Of a stretch of 54,882 nt of DNA, positions 1-8,477 are shown in pieces. A program made the position numbers and the translations under genes. Positions within the stretch are counted from its first letter, which is position 1; each line of letters opens with the position of its first letter. The stretch is from W1P20-047 sp051878795 (GTDB lineage: Bacteria > Actinomycetota > Coriobacteriia > Coriobacteriales > Eggerthellaceae): the NCBI GenBank assembly GCA_051878795.1, contig JBJEKU010000065.1, forward strand, positions 1-54,882, read 5' to 3'. Below the pieces are notes generated by a model. It saw only the letters and a list, made by a program, of their open reading frames with translations. It was not told the DNA's origin and searched no databases.

Positions 1-348
1 CAATGAAGTATATCATACCTATACGTAAGATTATTGCGAACAATAGCAGTATCTTACATATAGGTAATATTAAAAACTTGTTCGGCCAGCAACTTCATTA
101 TCACGAAGGAGATAGAACCTGGATACTCCCGCTTCTCCGTACCATTAAACGGACAGGCGCCCTTCAGCTAGCAACTGAGACTTTCTAATCGGAAAAGCAC
201 TACTATCATTGATTTGATATGGGTTTTCCGAAATGCGGCCACGCAACGAAGCAGCCCCGCCAGGCCCAGCGAGCTTCACAAGCGTTGCAAGCACCGCTCC
301 TCGGAACAAACCCATGCAGAACTTGGATATCCGAGAGAAGGGATACCT
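1..348. other. Left-edge non-coding stretch upstream of the surface-protein gene
   Basis: No convincing gene is seen here. The first 220 bases are more AT-rich than the rest of the window. A 61-codon frame near the left edge has no ribosome binding site and no recognisable domain. The only functional element I can support is the GAGAGAAGGG ribosome binding site just before the ATG at 349. Promoter elements for the downstream gene probably lie here but none stands out clearly. Confidence 0.5.
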
Positions 349-2823
349 ATGGAAAGGACGAAAAGGCATCTGCCGGCGGCAGCGCTTTCAATCCTGCTGA
401 GCCTCACCCTGGCATTCTGCATGATCCCCGCCCCCGCCTTCGCAATCGAAGGCGAGCAGGAACCGGGTTCTGCGGAAGCAGGGATGACCGGAAACGAGGC
501 CGTTGAAAGCAGCGCCGAAGAAGCCCAGGAAACCACAGACACCGCAACGCCCGCTGCCGACCCCATTGAAGGCACGCAGGATGAGGCAACCGACGAAGGC
601 ACCGACGGCACGGCAGAAGACGGCAGCGAGGACCAGGGCGAAAGCAGCCAGCCCGAAGAGCAGAAGACCCAGGTTCCCGTGCCCCAGGGCAAGGAACTGG
701 TCTTCAATGGCGAATGGCAGCTGGGCATCGACCCCGCCGAAGGATGGGCCTTCGCCTGCACCGATGGGGCCGAAGGACACTTCAGCGCCGAATCCGGCTG
801 CATGCGCATGGATGCCGGCAACTACAGCTGTACCCTGCGCCTGAAGGAAGGCTTCGTTTGGGACGACGGCACCACCGGCGACAAGACGGTCGCCTGGTCC
901 ATCAAGCCCAAGCCCATCGCTGCGCCTGTTGCCGCAGAGGACCTGACGGAAAGCGGCGAACCCCAGCGCGGAATCACCGAGGGCGAGGACTATGAGCTCT
1001 CTGGGGATTTCGAGGCAACGGAAGCCGGCGATTATTCTGCAACCGCCACCTTGCTCCCCAACTACATCTGGGACGATGGCACCACCGAACCGAAGCAGAT
1101 CGAATGGAAGATCGCAGAAGCAGAACTCGACACCCAATGGTACGAGGATTGTGTGCCTATTCCTGAAGGAGGCTGCTTCGAAGAGGGAAGCTACGAATTA
1201 GACGAATGGAGCGATGCATACGGTTACAGCTTCTATTGCAATAATCCAGTATGGTACGACTGCGAAACATTAAACCTTTACGACGACCCATCAGACTGGG
1301 ATTGTGGCGTCCACTACATCACCTATTACCTCGATGACCCCGACAGTTATTGCTGGGAAGACGGATCGACTGACGACATCATCATCTGCTTGGAAATAGT
1401 CGATGCCTCAAGCAGCGAAAATAACTCACAAGCCTATATCGGTCATTGCGACATCGAACTCTCCTATTCAACCTGCACTTATAACGGAAAAGAAAGAACG
1501 CCTTCCGTAAAAATATACGGCCCGATTGGAAACTGGCACGAAGATGGATGGTGCGATATTGACGACGAGTATTACGATGATTGGCATTGGCATGAATATG
1601 ATTGGGGTCGCCTATATGAAGGCGATGCTTACACCATCACTTATTTCAACAATAAGAATGCCGGCACCGCAACCGTCATCATCAGGGGCATCGGCGACTA
1701 CTACGGCACGGTAAGGAAAACCTTCAAGATCAATCCGAAAAGCATTTCCGGAGCGACCGTAAGCCTTTCCAAGACCCAGTACACCGCGAACGGAACCACG
1801 CATAAACCCGCTGCAAGGGTATCGCTGAATAGCAAGAGCCTGAAAGCAAACCAAGACTTCAAGGTCGCATATTCGAACAACAAGAATGCTGGCCAAGCAA
1901 CCGTAACCATAACCGGCAAAGGCAACTACACTGGGACTGCAAAGGCCTACTTCGTCATAGCCCCAACGACCCAGGGCTGGTTCAAGAGCGGAACTTCTTG
2001 GTTCTACAAAACGAAATCGGGCCTTGCCAGCGGTTGGAAGCAGATTGGCGGCACCTGGTATTTCTTCGATAGGTCGACCAAGGTGATGCAAACCGGTTGG
2101 AAGACCATCGATGGGAAGAAATACCACTTCACCAAGAACGGTGCGATGGAAAGCAGCTGTTGGAAGAGCAACGGAAAGAATTGGTTCTATCTCACCAGCT
2201 CGGGTGCCGCAAAATCGGGTTGGCTGAACTCCGGAGGAACCTGGTATTATCTCGATCCCTCTTCTAAGGCAATGCAAACCGGCTTGAAGAAGATTGACGG
2301 AAAACGTTACTACTTCGACAAGAGCGGCGCTATGGCGAGCAACTCCTGGAAGAAGATCAATTACAAGTGGTATTACTTCACCAACTCCGGTGCCGCAAAA
2401 CGCGGCTGGATGAAGTGGGGCAACGACTGGTATTGGTTCGATTCGACTGGACAAGCAGCGTCCGATGAAGGAATCCATATCAATGGGGGTTATTACTTCT
2501 TCAACTATGATGGCGTTTGGATTAAATCCGTTCCTGAAGGCAAAAGGGGATGGGTTAAAGCTGTAAACCGTTATTACTATTACGATGGTGATTACTGTGA
2601 TTCGGACACCAGTCTTTACTATATTAATTCACAAGGTAAATTGCTTGGTGTCGACACTAGGAGCGGCAGTTACACCATCGGAAGCTACGAATACTATTTC
2701 TCCGATGACGGCACGGTTTCTTCCCGCGAAAATATCTATACGGGTGAATACGAGTATTGGACCCATGACTATTCTTGCTATAGCCACTACGGCTGCGATG
2801 GATGTTTCTGGGCTGCATACTAG
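349..2823 (+). CDS. Secreted surface protein with cell-wall-binding (choline-binding-type) repeats
   Basis: This 824-residue protein starts with a Sec signal peptide (basic MERTKRH, hydrophobic core, cleavage near APAFA at about residue 32). The ATG at 349 follows GAGAGAAGGG; the same frame is open further upstream but without a start signal. Residues 33-115 are an acidic Glu/Thr/Asp/Ala linker. Two related modules ending in WDDGTT...W-I follow. Next come two MBG/YDG-like beta modules containing FNNKNAGTATV and SNNKNAGQATV. About residues 540-750 hold tandem Trp/Tyr/Gly repeats (GGTWYFFD, GTWYYLD, KKIDGKRYYF) of the type that binds cell-wall polymers. The last 80 residues are Tyr-rich and end with a short Cys cluster. 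No LPXTG or membrane anchor is seen, so attachment is probably through the repeats. It faces the O-acylation module. Ligand and function are unknown. Confidence 0.88.
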   Translation: MERTKRHLPAAALSILLSLTLAFCMIPAPAFAIEGEQEPGSAEAGMTGNEAVESSAEEAQETTDTATPAADPIEGTQDEATDEGTDGTAEDGSEDQGESSQPEEQKTQVPVPQGKELVFNGEWQLGIDPAEGWAFACTDGAEGHFSAESGCMRMDAGNYSCTLRLKEGFVWDDGTTGDKTVAWSIKPKPIAAPVAAEDLTESGEPQRGITEGEDYELSGDFEATEAGDYSATATLLPNYIWDDGTTEPKQIEWKIAEAELDTQWYEDCVPIPEGGCFEEGSYELDEWSDAYGYSFYCNNPVWYDCETLNLYDDPSDWDCGVHYITYYLDDPDSYCWEDGSTDDIIICLEIVDASSSENNSQAYIGHCDIELSYSTCTYNGKERTPSVKIYGPIGNWHEDGWCDIDDEYYDDWHWHEYDWGRLYEGDAYTITYFNNKNAGTATVIIRGIGDYYGTVRKTFKINPKSISGATVSLSKTQYTANGTTHKPAARVSLNSKSLKANQDFKVAYSNNKNAGQATVTITGKGNYTGTAKAYFVIAPTTQGWFKSGTSWFYKTKSGLASGWKQIGGTWYFFDRSTKVMQTGWKTIDGKKYHFTKNGAMESSCWKSNGKNWFYLTSSGAAKSGWLNSGGTWYYLDPSSKAMQTGLKKIDGKRYYFDKSGAMASNSWKKINYKWYYFTNSGAAKRGWMKWGNDWYWFDSTGQAASDEGIHINGGYYFFNYDGVWIKSVPEGKRGWVKAVNRYYYYDGDYCDSDTSLYYINSQGKLLGVDTRSGSYTIGSYEYYFSDDGTVSSRENIYTGEYEYWTHDYSCYSHYGCDGCFWAAY

Positions 2824-2859
2824 TCGTTAATCGAGAATAGCTCCGCTAAGATGAACGAT

Positions 2860-2893
2860 GGGGACCTGCTAATTGGTCCCCATCTTTTTTTTT
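2860..2893 (+). terminator. Intrinsic terminator of the surface-protein gene
   Basis: A perfect 7-bp stem, GGGGACC (2860-2866) and GGTCCCC (2875-2881), with an 8-nt loop is followed by AT and a run of nine to ten T residues. It lies 37 bases after the stop codon. On the minus strand the same hairpin has only a weak T tract, so it mainly serves the plus strand. Confidence 0.9.
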
Positions 2894-2977
2894 CAAGTGA
2901 TTAATACTTCCCTTGATGACCCTACGTCGCAACGAAGAACATTCTTCGCCTGCCGCCATCAAAGCTGTTCCCCCACT

Positions 2978-5125
2978 CTAAGCTTCCTGTTCAGACTGGT
3001 CTTCCTGGCCGTCTTCCTCTTCCCCTTCGTCCTCTTCGGGCTCTTCCGGGGTTGCGAATACCTGGTCGATATCGGAATCCGTCATGAAGGTGTCCATGTT
3101 GTACAGGAACAGCACGTCGGTGATGCCCTTGGAAGAAACCAAGGTATCGATGTCGTCCGTGTAATAGCGCGGATCGACCATGACGATCTCGTTGTAATAG
3201 GGAATCAACAAGGGCACGAAGGCGTTCGCGTAGGAATCCTTCACCACCAGCAGGCGCCTCGGTTCCTTCACGGTAGTCTGGATATCGACCATCGCGTGGT
3301 TGCCGCCGAAGAATACCTGGTACTTGTCCTTTTCCTGCAGCTTCGTCGAATCGTACACGCTCGTGCGTTTGGAAGAATTATCGGAATCGCGCACGGTATA
3401 GCGCACGTCCACGCCCTTGGGTACCAGCACCTGGATCCGGTCCTTGGCTTTCCGGATACCCGAAGTCGAAGCCAAGGTACCCTGGAAGCTATCCGTCACC
3501 GTTTCGACACCGTAGTCGCTCACCGGTTCGATTCCCAGAGAACCCGCAGCAGCATCCAGCGTCAGCCGGGCGGCTTCCGATGTCCAATGATGGTCGGTGC
3601 GGTAGTACATACCCTGATCCACGTTCTCGCTGATCACGCCCTCGACATCTACCAGGGGAACGCTGCAGTCGCTCTGCAGCAATTCCTTGTCCTTCTGCTG
3701 GTCGTGCACCGCAGCACCCTTGGGCAGCCAGTCCACCATGGTGGTAGAAGCATTCGGTACTACGATCATATTCATGCTCAAATCGGGATTCCGCGCAACG
3801 AACTGGTTGATTGCGGCGATATTCGCATCGACCTGCTCGTAATCGGGTTCGGTAGGCGCCTGGATCAGATAGTCATCCTTGCCCAGGAACACACCGTTGA
3901 ACTCCTGCTTGCCCAACAGGCGATTAACACCCACTTGAAGGCTGGTCCACGCATTGCGGCCCACGAACTGGTCGGCATTCCAATCCTCCAAGCCATTCAT
4001 GAAGGATGCATCCTGCACACCCGCCACGGAAAAAGACGGGAAGCTCGCAAGCGTGCGATTTTCTTCCGCAGAAAAGTCCTTATCGGGCATCACCCAGGAA
4101 ACCAGGCAGAACCCGAATACCGCAGCAACGAACACGCCGGCAACCATCTTGTAGAACATCACGGGCAATCTGTCGCAGAAAACCAGATCATCGGTGCTGT
4201 CTGGGGCCTCGGTCCCCAACCTGCCAAGCCTTCTGGAAATGCCGCTGAATCTTCCCGAAATGCCGGAAGCGATCGCAGTAGCCTTATCCTTCACACGAGT
4301 GCCGGCCGAACGAAGCCCCGCAAGATCCACCCGCGGGGCACGACGAGCACCTTCGCGCTCCAATGCATAATCGGTAGATGCATCAAAGGCGTTTGGATCA
4401 TTCCAACGCCCGTCATCGCGTTGCGTGCGAGCGCCTGCATCCCGGCCAACGGCAGAAGTCCTGCCTTCCACGCGCTTTCCAGCCCGCGCGGGCTTTCTCG
4501 AATGCGTGCGCTGTTTCACCGTTTCGCGCGAGTGAGACCGAGAAGCGACAACCTGGGACCTATCCCTCTTCCTGCCTTCCAAGCTTGAAGACACAGCATT
4601 GCCAAGAGGGGAAACGATGCCGCGCCTTACGAAATCAACCGCAGCCGAAGCGCCGCTCGCCGTAGTGGCGGCAATCTTGCCGATCGAAGGTTTAGGCGTC
4701 TTCGGCTGCCTCCTGGCACTACCTTCATCGAGCCTTCTACGAGCCGAGCCCCTGTTTGCCCCGCGGTGGATATCGCGCACTGCAGAAACCGATCCCCTAC
4801 CGCGGCCCGATGAAACGGAAGCACGATTCTGGGAACGAAGCGAAGAACGTCCTGCCAGCCTATCCGAACCCACCCGTGTGCGGCTCGAACCCGCAGTCGT
4901 ACCGCGATACGCACTGTTCGCCCGACTTGCGCGCCGTGCGCTTTCGGCAGCCCTCATCCGGGCCGCATCCATGCGCCGATCGAGGACATCATTGCCCCCA
5001 CGGGCAGCACGGTTCTTTCGAGCGGCCTGGCGCCTTTCGGCGGCACGCTGCTCGGGAGTAAGCCGACTGGTTCCAACGGTGCGACGGTATTCGCTGCGTC
5101 GACGATCCATTCGATTCCTATCCAT
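2978..5125 (-). CDS. DHHW-family membrane protein with a long basic N-terminal tail (polysaccharide acetylation type)
   Basis: This is a 715-residue protein. Residues 1-320 are predicted disordered and rich in Arg, Ser and Ala. One membrane segment lies at about 323-346 (MVAGVFVAAVFGFCLVSW). The remainder is an extracytoplasmic domain with the diagnostic DHHW motif at 511-514, then LLVVKDSYANAF, as in DHHW/AlgJ/AlgX-like partners of MBOAT acyltransferases. The C-terminus is a Glu/Asp run. The start follows TAAGGAGGGGTGAGCA. The gene is last in a minus-strand operon behind MBOAT, DUF4358 and SGNH genes, which supports a role in O-acylation of a surface polymer. The polymer is not identifiable. 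The basic tail should be cytoplasmic and is far longer than usual for the family. Confidence 0.85.
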   Translation of the reverse strand: MDRNRMDRRRSEYRRTVGTSRLTPEQRAAERRQAARKNRAARGGNDVLDRRMDAARMRAAESARRASRANSAYRGTTAGSSRTRVGSDRLAGRSSLRSQNRASVSSGRGRGSVSAVRDIHRGANRGSARRRLDEGSARRQPKTPKPSIGKIAATTASGASAAVDFVRRGIVSPLGNAVSSSLEGRKRDRSQVVASRSHSRETVKQRTHSRKPARAGKRVEGRTSAVGRDAGARTQRDDGRWNDPNAFDASTDYALEREGARRAPRVDLAGLRSAGTRVKDKATAIASGISGRFSGISRRLGRLGTEAPDSTDDLVFCDRLPVMFYKMVAGVFVAAVFGFCLVSWVMPDKDFSAEENRTLASFPSFSVAGVQDASFMNGLEDWNADQFVGRNAWTSLQVGVNRLLGKQEFNGVFLGKDDYLIQAPTEPDYEQVDANIAAINQFVARNPDLSMNMIVVPNASTTMVDWLPKGAAVHDQQKDKELLQSDCSVPLVDVEGVISENVDQGMYYRTDHHWTSEAARLTLDAAAGSLGIEPVSDYGVETVTDSFQGTLASTSGIRKAKDRIQVLVPKGVDVRYTVRDSDNSSKRTSVYDSTKLQEKDKYQVFFGGNHAMVDIQTTVKEPRRLLVVKDSYANAFVPLLIPYYNEIVMVDPRYYTDDIDTLVSSKGITDVLFLYNMDTFMTDSDIDQVFATPEEPEEDEGEEEDGQEDQSEQEA

Positions 5126-5138
5126 TGCTCACCCCTCC

Positions 5139-6551
5139 TTAGAACCTGAAATACAAGAACGGACTGTAGGTGCTGCTCACCATGAAGGCGATGCATACCG
5201 CGAACAGCAGGCCGTAGCACACGCACTGGAATATCGCCTGCGCCTGAGGCTTGCCCGCGAATACGCTATCGAACCAGCGCAAAGGAACGGGAGTGCAGAA
5301 AACCACAGCGATCGCACCCCAGAAGAACATGGTGCGCAGGAAATAGAACGAGGTCGCATCGCACAAACCGCCTCCGCCCAGGCCGAACATCATGCCCAGA
5401 TACGAAAGGGTATCCGCCCCGCTCGCAGAGAAGAACAGCACCCAGCTGATCATGACGACGACCATGGTGTACACGTGGCCCAATCCCTTCGGCAGACGCG
5501 TCAGCGCACCATCGAAGGCATATTTCTCCACTATCAGGAGAATGCCGAAATACGCACCCCACATGATGAAGTTCCACGCCGCACCATGCCACATGCCGGT
5601 AAGGCTCCAAACCACCAGCAGGTTGAAGATATGGCGGCCCTTCGAGCAACGGTTACCGCCCAGGGGGATGTAGACATAGTCGCGGAACCAACCGCTCAAC
5701 GACATGTGCCATCTGCGCCAGAAATCCGTGATGCTGGTGGCGATATAGGGATGGTTGAAGTTGCGCAGGAAGTCGAAGCCCAGCATCTTGCCCAAACCGA
5801 TGGCCATATCGGAATAGCCGCTGAAGTCGAAGTAAATCTGCATGGTGTAGGCAAAGCAGCCCAGCCACGCGGTGAGCGCGGGACCGCCCGATGTTCCCAG
5901 CGACAGGATGGACTCATGGAAGGCGCCCATGGTGTCGGCGATAAGCACCTTCTTCGCCAAGCCACGCAAGAACCACACGGTACCGTCGCCCATGCGAGCC
6001 CAGGAAAGGGTACGGCTCATCAGCTGCCGCTCGATATCGGCATAACGAACGATGGGACCTGCGATGAGCTGCGGGAACATGGTCACATACGCGCCGAAGG
6101 TTATCACGTTGCGTTGCGCTTCCACATGGCCTCGATACACGTCGATGATGTAGGAGAGCACCTGGAAGGTGTAGAAGGAAATACCGATGGGCAGTGCAAG
6201 GTCGGGATCAGGGATATCGATCGGCGAAATCGCATTGAAATTCTGCACGAAGAAGCTTGCATACTTATAGAAGCCCAGAACACCCAGGTCGACGGCGATA
6301 GTGCTTATCAGCGCCGTCTTGGCCCGAGCCTTCTGCCCCGACTCCACCAAGGCGCCTATTTCGCGACCGGCAGCGTAATTGATTGCGATACTCAAAACCA
6401 TCAACACCACGTACACCGGCTCGCCCCAGGCGTAGAACACCAGGCTGACCGCGAGCAGCATCAGATTCTTCGCCCTCATAGGGACCAGGTAGTATAGGGC
6501 AAGGGCAACGGGCAGGAATCCGAATACGAAGAACAGACTGCTGAATACCAT
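5139..6551 (-). CDS. MBOAT-family membrane O-acyltransferase (AlgI/DltB-like)
   Basis: This 470-residue polytopic membrane protein carries the MBOAT hallmarks: FNHPYIATSITDFWRRWHMS, FRDYVYIPLGGNR and the catalytic-His segment MWHGAAWNFIMWG. Family members move acyl groups across the membrane to extracytoplasmic acceptors such as alginate, teichoic acid or peptidoglycan. The alginate-type arrangement (MBOAT plus DHHW/AlgJ-like plus SGNH) fits polysaccharide O-acetylation better than D-alanylation, since no dltA or dltC is present. The start MVFSSLFF follows an AGGGGGCGGC ribosome binding site. It sits 13 bases upstream of the DHHW gene and is probably co-transcribed with it. Confidence 0.93.
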   Translation of the reverse strand: MVFSSLFFVFGFLPVALALYYLVPMRAKNLMLLAVSLVFYAWGEPVYVVLMVLSIAINYAAGREIGALVESGQKARAKTALISTIAVDLGVLGFYKYASFFVQNFNAISPIDIPDPDLALPIGISFYTFQVLSYIIDVYRGHVEAQRNVITFGAYVTMFPQLIAGPIVRYADIERQLMSRTLSWARMGDGTVWFLRGLAKKVLIADTMGAFHESILSLGTSGGPALTAWLGCFAYTMQIYFDFSGYSDMAIGLGKMLGFDFLRNFNHPYIATSITDFWRRWHMSLSGWFRDYVYIPLGGNRCSKGRHIFNLLVVWSLTGMWHGAAWNFIMWGAYFGILLIVEKYAFDGALTRLPKGLGHVYTMVVVMISWVLFFSASGADTLSYLGMMFGLGGGGLCDATSFYFLRTMFFWGAIAVVFCTPVPLRWFDSVFAGKPQAQAIFQCVCYGLLFAVCIAFMVSSTYSPFLYFRF

Positions 6552-6559
6552 GCCGCCCC

Positions 6560-7225
6560 CTACAAGCTCTTCGCGAAAGCGGAACGCGCCGCCTGGGCAT
6601 TAGAGCCCACCGCATACAGAACGTAATTCCCACGCACATCCACAACGGCATCCTGCATCAATCCGGCCTGTTCGGGTGCATAGCCTTCGAAGGTATTCAG
6701 TTGCTGGGATACACGGGTTTCAACGGCATCGCGCAGTTCTTGCTGCTGGGAGGTATCCGACAGCTTTACCACCAGAACCTCCGTCGCCTCCATATTCGAA
6801 GCCGGCGCGTAATACACAACGCCCTCGTAATCATTGGCGGAAAGGCCGAAATCCCGCTTGAAAGCACGACCGTCAGCTTCCTTCATGGTTTCCGTGTTAT
6901 CGCCCATGGACTCGATAACCGCCTGGGATACATCGTCGATGGAGGCATCGCTCATAGGATCGCTCGCAACAGTGAAAAAGACGAAGGCGAGCAGGCAGGC
7001 GATCAGGACGAACTTGACGATAGTGAAGGGCCTTATATCAGAGTCATCGCGCATCTGATGGTGCGCCTCGGGCGTAGAAGAGGCGCCCTCGTAAGACGCG
7101 GGATCCTGCATCGATACCGCTGTGGAAGAATGGACGTGGTTATTGCCAACGACATGCTGAGGGCCCGCATGCTTGGGCGCGGATACCTCTTCGCGCCACT
7201 GCTCGTTTTCCGTGATATTTTCCAT
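6560..7225 (-). CDS. DUF4358-type membrane-anchored protein of the O-acylation module
   Basis: This 221-residue protein has about 65 polar, His-rich cytoplasmic residues and one membrane segment at about 68-87 (IVKFVLIACLLAFVFFTV). An extracytoplasmic domain of about 130 residues follows, beginning with SDPMSDASIDDVSQAVIES and ending AAQARSAFAKSL. This resembles DUF4358 proteins, which often neighbour MBOAT/DHHW genes in Gram-positive anaerobes. No catalytic residues are recognisable. The gene sits between the SGNH hydrolase (stop 3 bases before its start) and MBOAT (8 bases after), so it is operonic. A structural or accessory role in surface acetylation is inferred from context only. Confidence 0.75.
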   Translation of the reverse strand: MENITENEQWREEVSAPKHAGPQHVVGNNHVHSSTAVSMQDPASYEGASSTPEAHHQMRDDSDIRPFTIVKFVLIACLLAFVFFTVASDPMSDASIDDVSQAVIESMGDNTETMKEADGRAFKRDFGLSANDYEGVVYYAPASNMEATEVLVVKLSDTSQQQELRDAVETRVSQQLNTFEGYAPEQAGLMQDAVVDVRGNYVLYAVGSNAQAARSAFAKSL

Positions 7226-7228
7226 ATG

Positions 7229-8194
7229 CTAGGAACGCTCCTCGTAAGCGCGATATTGCGTAGATACCCAGAGGGGGTACATATCCTGCTGTAAGTGAAG
7301 GCCGTCTTGCGCGTAGAGATTCTCGTTTTCTTTTGCCATTTCCGTGCAATCCGCGTAGACTACACCCTTCATATCCTTCAAGGCGGCGGCAAGCGCATCG
7401 TTGTATTCCGGGATCCTCGGATAATTGGGATCAGCGCTCAAACCCGGACCGACCGCAGGAAGAACCGAGCTGACCACGATTACCGAGCCGGGCGAGGCAG
7501 CCTGCAGCGCTTCGATGGTCTTCACCGTTTCGGCGGCATAATCTTCTGCTTTAGGCCAAAGCCCGATACCGATATCGTTCAACCCGTATGCGACGAAGAT
7601 GATCTCGGGGCGCATACTTCCCACCTTTTCGGCAGAATCCCTCGCATCGGTGATATGCGCTCCCGCAAAGGCGAAAACACGATCAGATGGAACGAATTCG
7701 AAAGCTTCGTAACCCACTACGCGCGAATCGCCCATGAAAACGCAGTCTTCCAATTCCACCCAGACTTCGCTTGCCTCATCAAGGCCCAGCTCTTTATTCA
7801 CACGGTCGTGAACCGCTCGCACTTCCTTGTTCACGGCATCGACATCCCCGGATTCCAGGGAAATCAGATACTCCTCGGAAGGAGCAACGGAAGGTTCGCG
7901 GGGAATAAGCTTCGATATCGCAAAAACGAGCAGCAGGATAACCGCAAGCACGATCAGCACCACTGCAATGCGGCTACTGAGTACTGTGCGTTTATACGAC
8001 GTGGAATATTTCGATGAAAAACGGCTATACCCGCCAGCGTCGGCGGGTGCGGTTGCTTTGCCTCGCGTCTCACTTGTGCGAGGCGGATGCGGGTTCGCCC
8101 GATCTTCAGTTCTATGATTATGCCGAGGAACGTTATTTGCCCTGATGCGGGCCGAATCCGAATACTCGGCATGCTTGCTGTGCCCGTAACTCAT
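7229..8194 (-). CDS. Membrane-anchored SGNH/GDSL-family hydrolase or O-acetyltransferase
   Basis: This 321-residue protein has a polar N-terminal tail and a membrane anchor at about 74-96. Its extracytoplasmic SGNH domain has the nucleophile block FMGDSR (Ser at 157), the block III Gly/Asn segment VAYGLNDIGIG and the catalytic pair DGLH (Asp 297, His 300). SGNH proteins next to MBOAT carriers commonly transfer or remove O-acetyl groups on surface polymers. It is first in the four-gene module. No Shine-Dalgarno sequence precedes the ATG; instead a TACTAT -10-like hexamer ends 8 bases before it, so the transcript may be leaderless. Confidence 0.88.
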   Translation of the reverse strand: MSYGHSKHAEYSDSARIRANNVPRHNHRTEDRANPHPPRTSETRGKATAPADAGGYSRFSSKYSTSYKRTVLSSRIAVVLIVLAVILLLVFAISKLIPREPSVAPSEEYLISLESGDVDAVNKEVRAVHDRVNKELGLDEASEVWVELEDCVFMGDSRVVGYEAFEFVPSDRVFAFAGAHITDARDSAEKVGSMRPEIIFVAYGLNDIGIGLWPKAEDYAAETVKTIEALQAASPGSVIVVSSVLPAVGPGLSADPNYPRIPEYNDALAAALKDMKGVVYADCTEMAKENENLYAQDGLHLQQDMYPLWVSTQYRAYEERS

Positions 8195-8202
8195 GGTTAC
8201 AG

Positions 8203-8208
8203 ATAGTA
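8203..8208 (-). promoter_or_regulatory. Putative -10 element giving a leaderless SGNH transcript
   Basis: TACTAT on the minus strand ends 8 bases before the ATG at 8194. Transcription from it would begin at or next to the start codon, which would explain the missing ribosome binding site. The -35 region, 17 bases further upstream, matches poorly. This is a reading of sequence only. Confidence 0.4.
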
Positions 8209-8386
8209 AACAACTTGCAGATTTCTAACAGTAAGCTAACAAGAGAATGCGCTAATCCTCACTCTCAATGCGTAAAAACACCAAGTTGGAAAACGAACCC
8301 TGAATATTGAAAACGCATTCATGTGCAGCTGGGATAGCACAGAATTACCTAGCGTTTTCTTCGTTTCGCTCCCCTGAACATGGAGT

Positions 8387-8428
8387 AAAAAGAACAGAAC
8401 ACCCTCCCTGCCTGACGGCTGGGAGGGT
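8387..8428 (-). terminator. Intrinsic terminator of the fatty-acid operon (after accDA)
   Basis: On the minus strand the perfect 8-bp stem ACCCTCCC/GGGAGGGT (8421-8428 with 8401-8408) has a 12-nt loop and is followed by a T-rich tail (GTTCTGTTCTTTTT). It lies about 50 bases after the accDA stop. The rest of 8195-8477 holds no gene. Confidence 0.88.
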
Positions 8429-8477
8429 GCCGAATGCCTCTCTTTTCTTTATCGCCGCCGAACCGTAACCGATCCGC

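Noticed and set aside
3..188. 61-codon open frame at the left edge
   Set aside because: No ribosome binding site and no recognisable motif.
2860..2893. Bidirectional terminator serving both converging genes
   Set aside because: The minus-strand T tract is weak; only plus-strand function is supported.
4599..6497. Open frame of 632 codons on the plus strand opposite the MBOAT and DHHW genes
   Set aside because: Antisense shadow in GC-rich DNA: no ribosome binding site, no domain, and composition (His/Arg/Gln-rich) typical of reverse-complement reading; the minus strand holds recognisable proteins.
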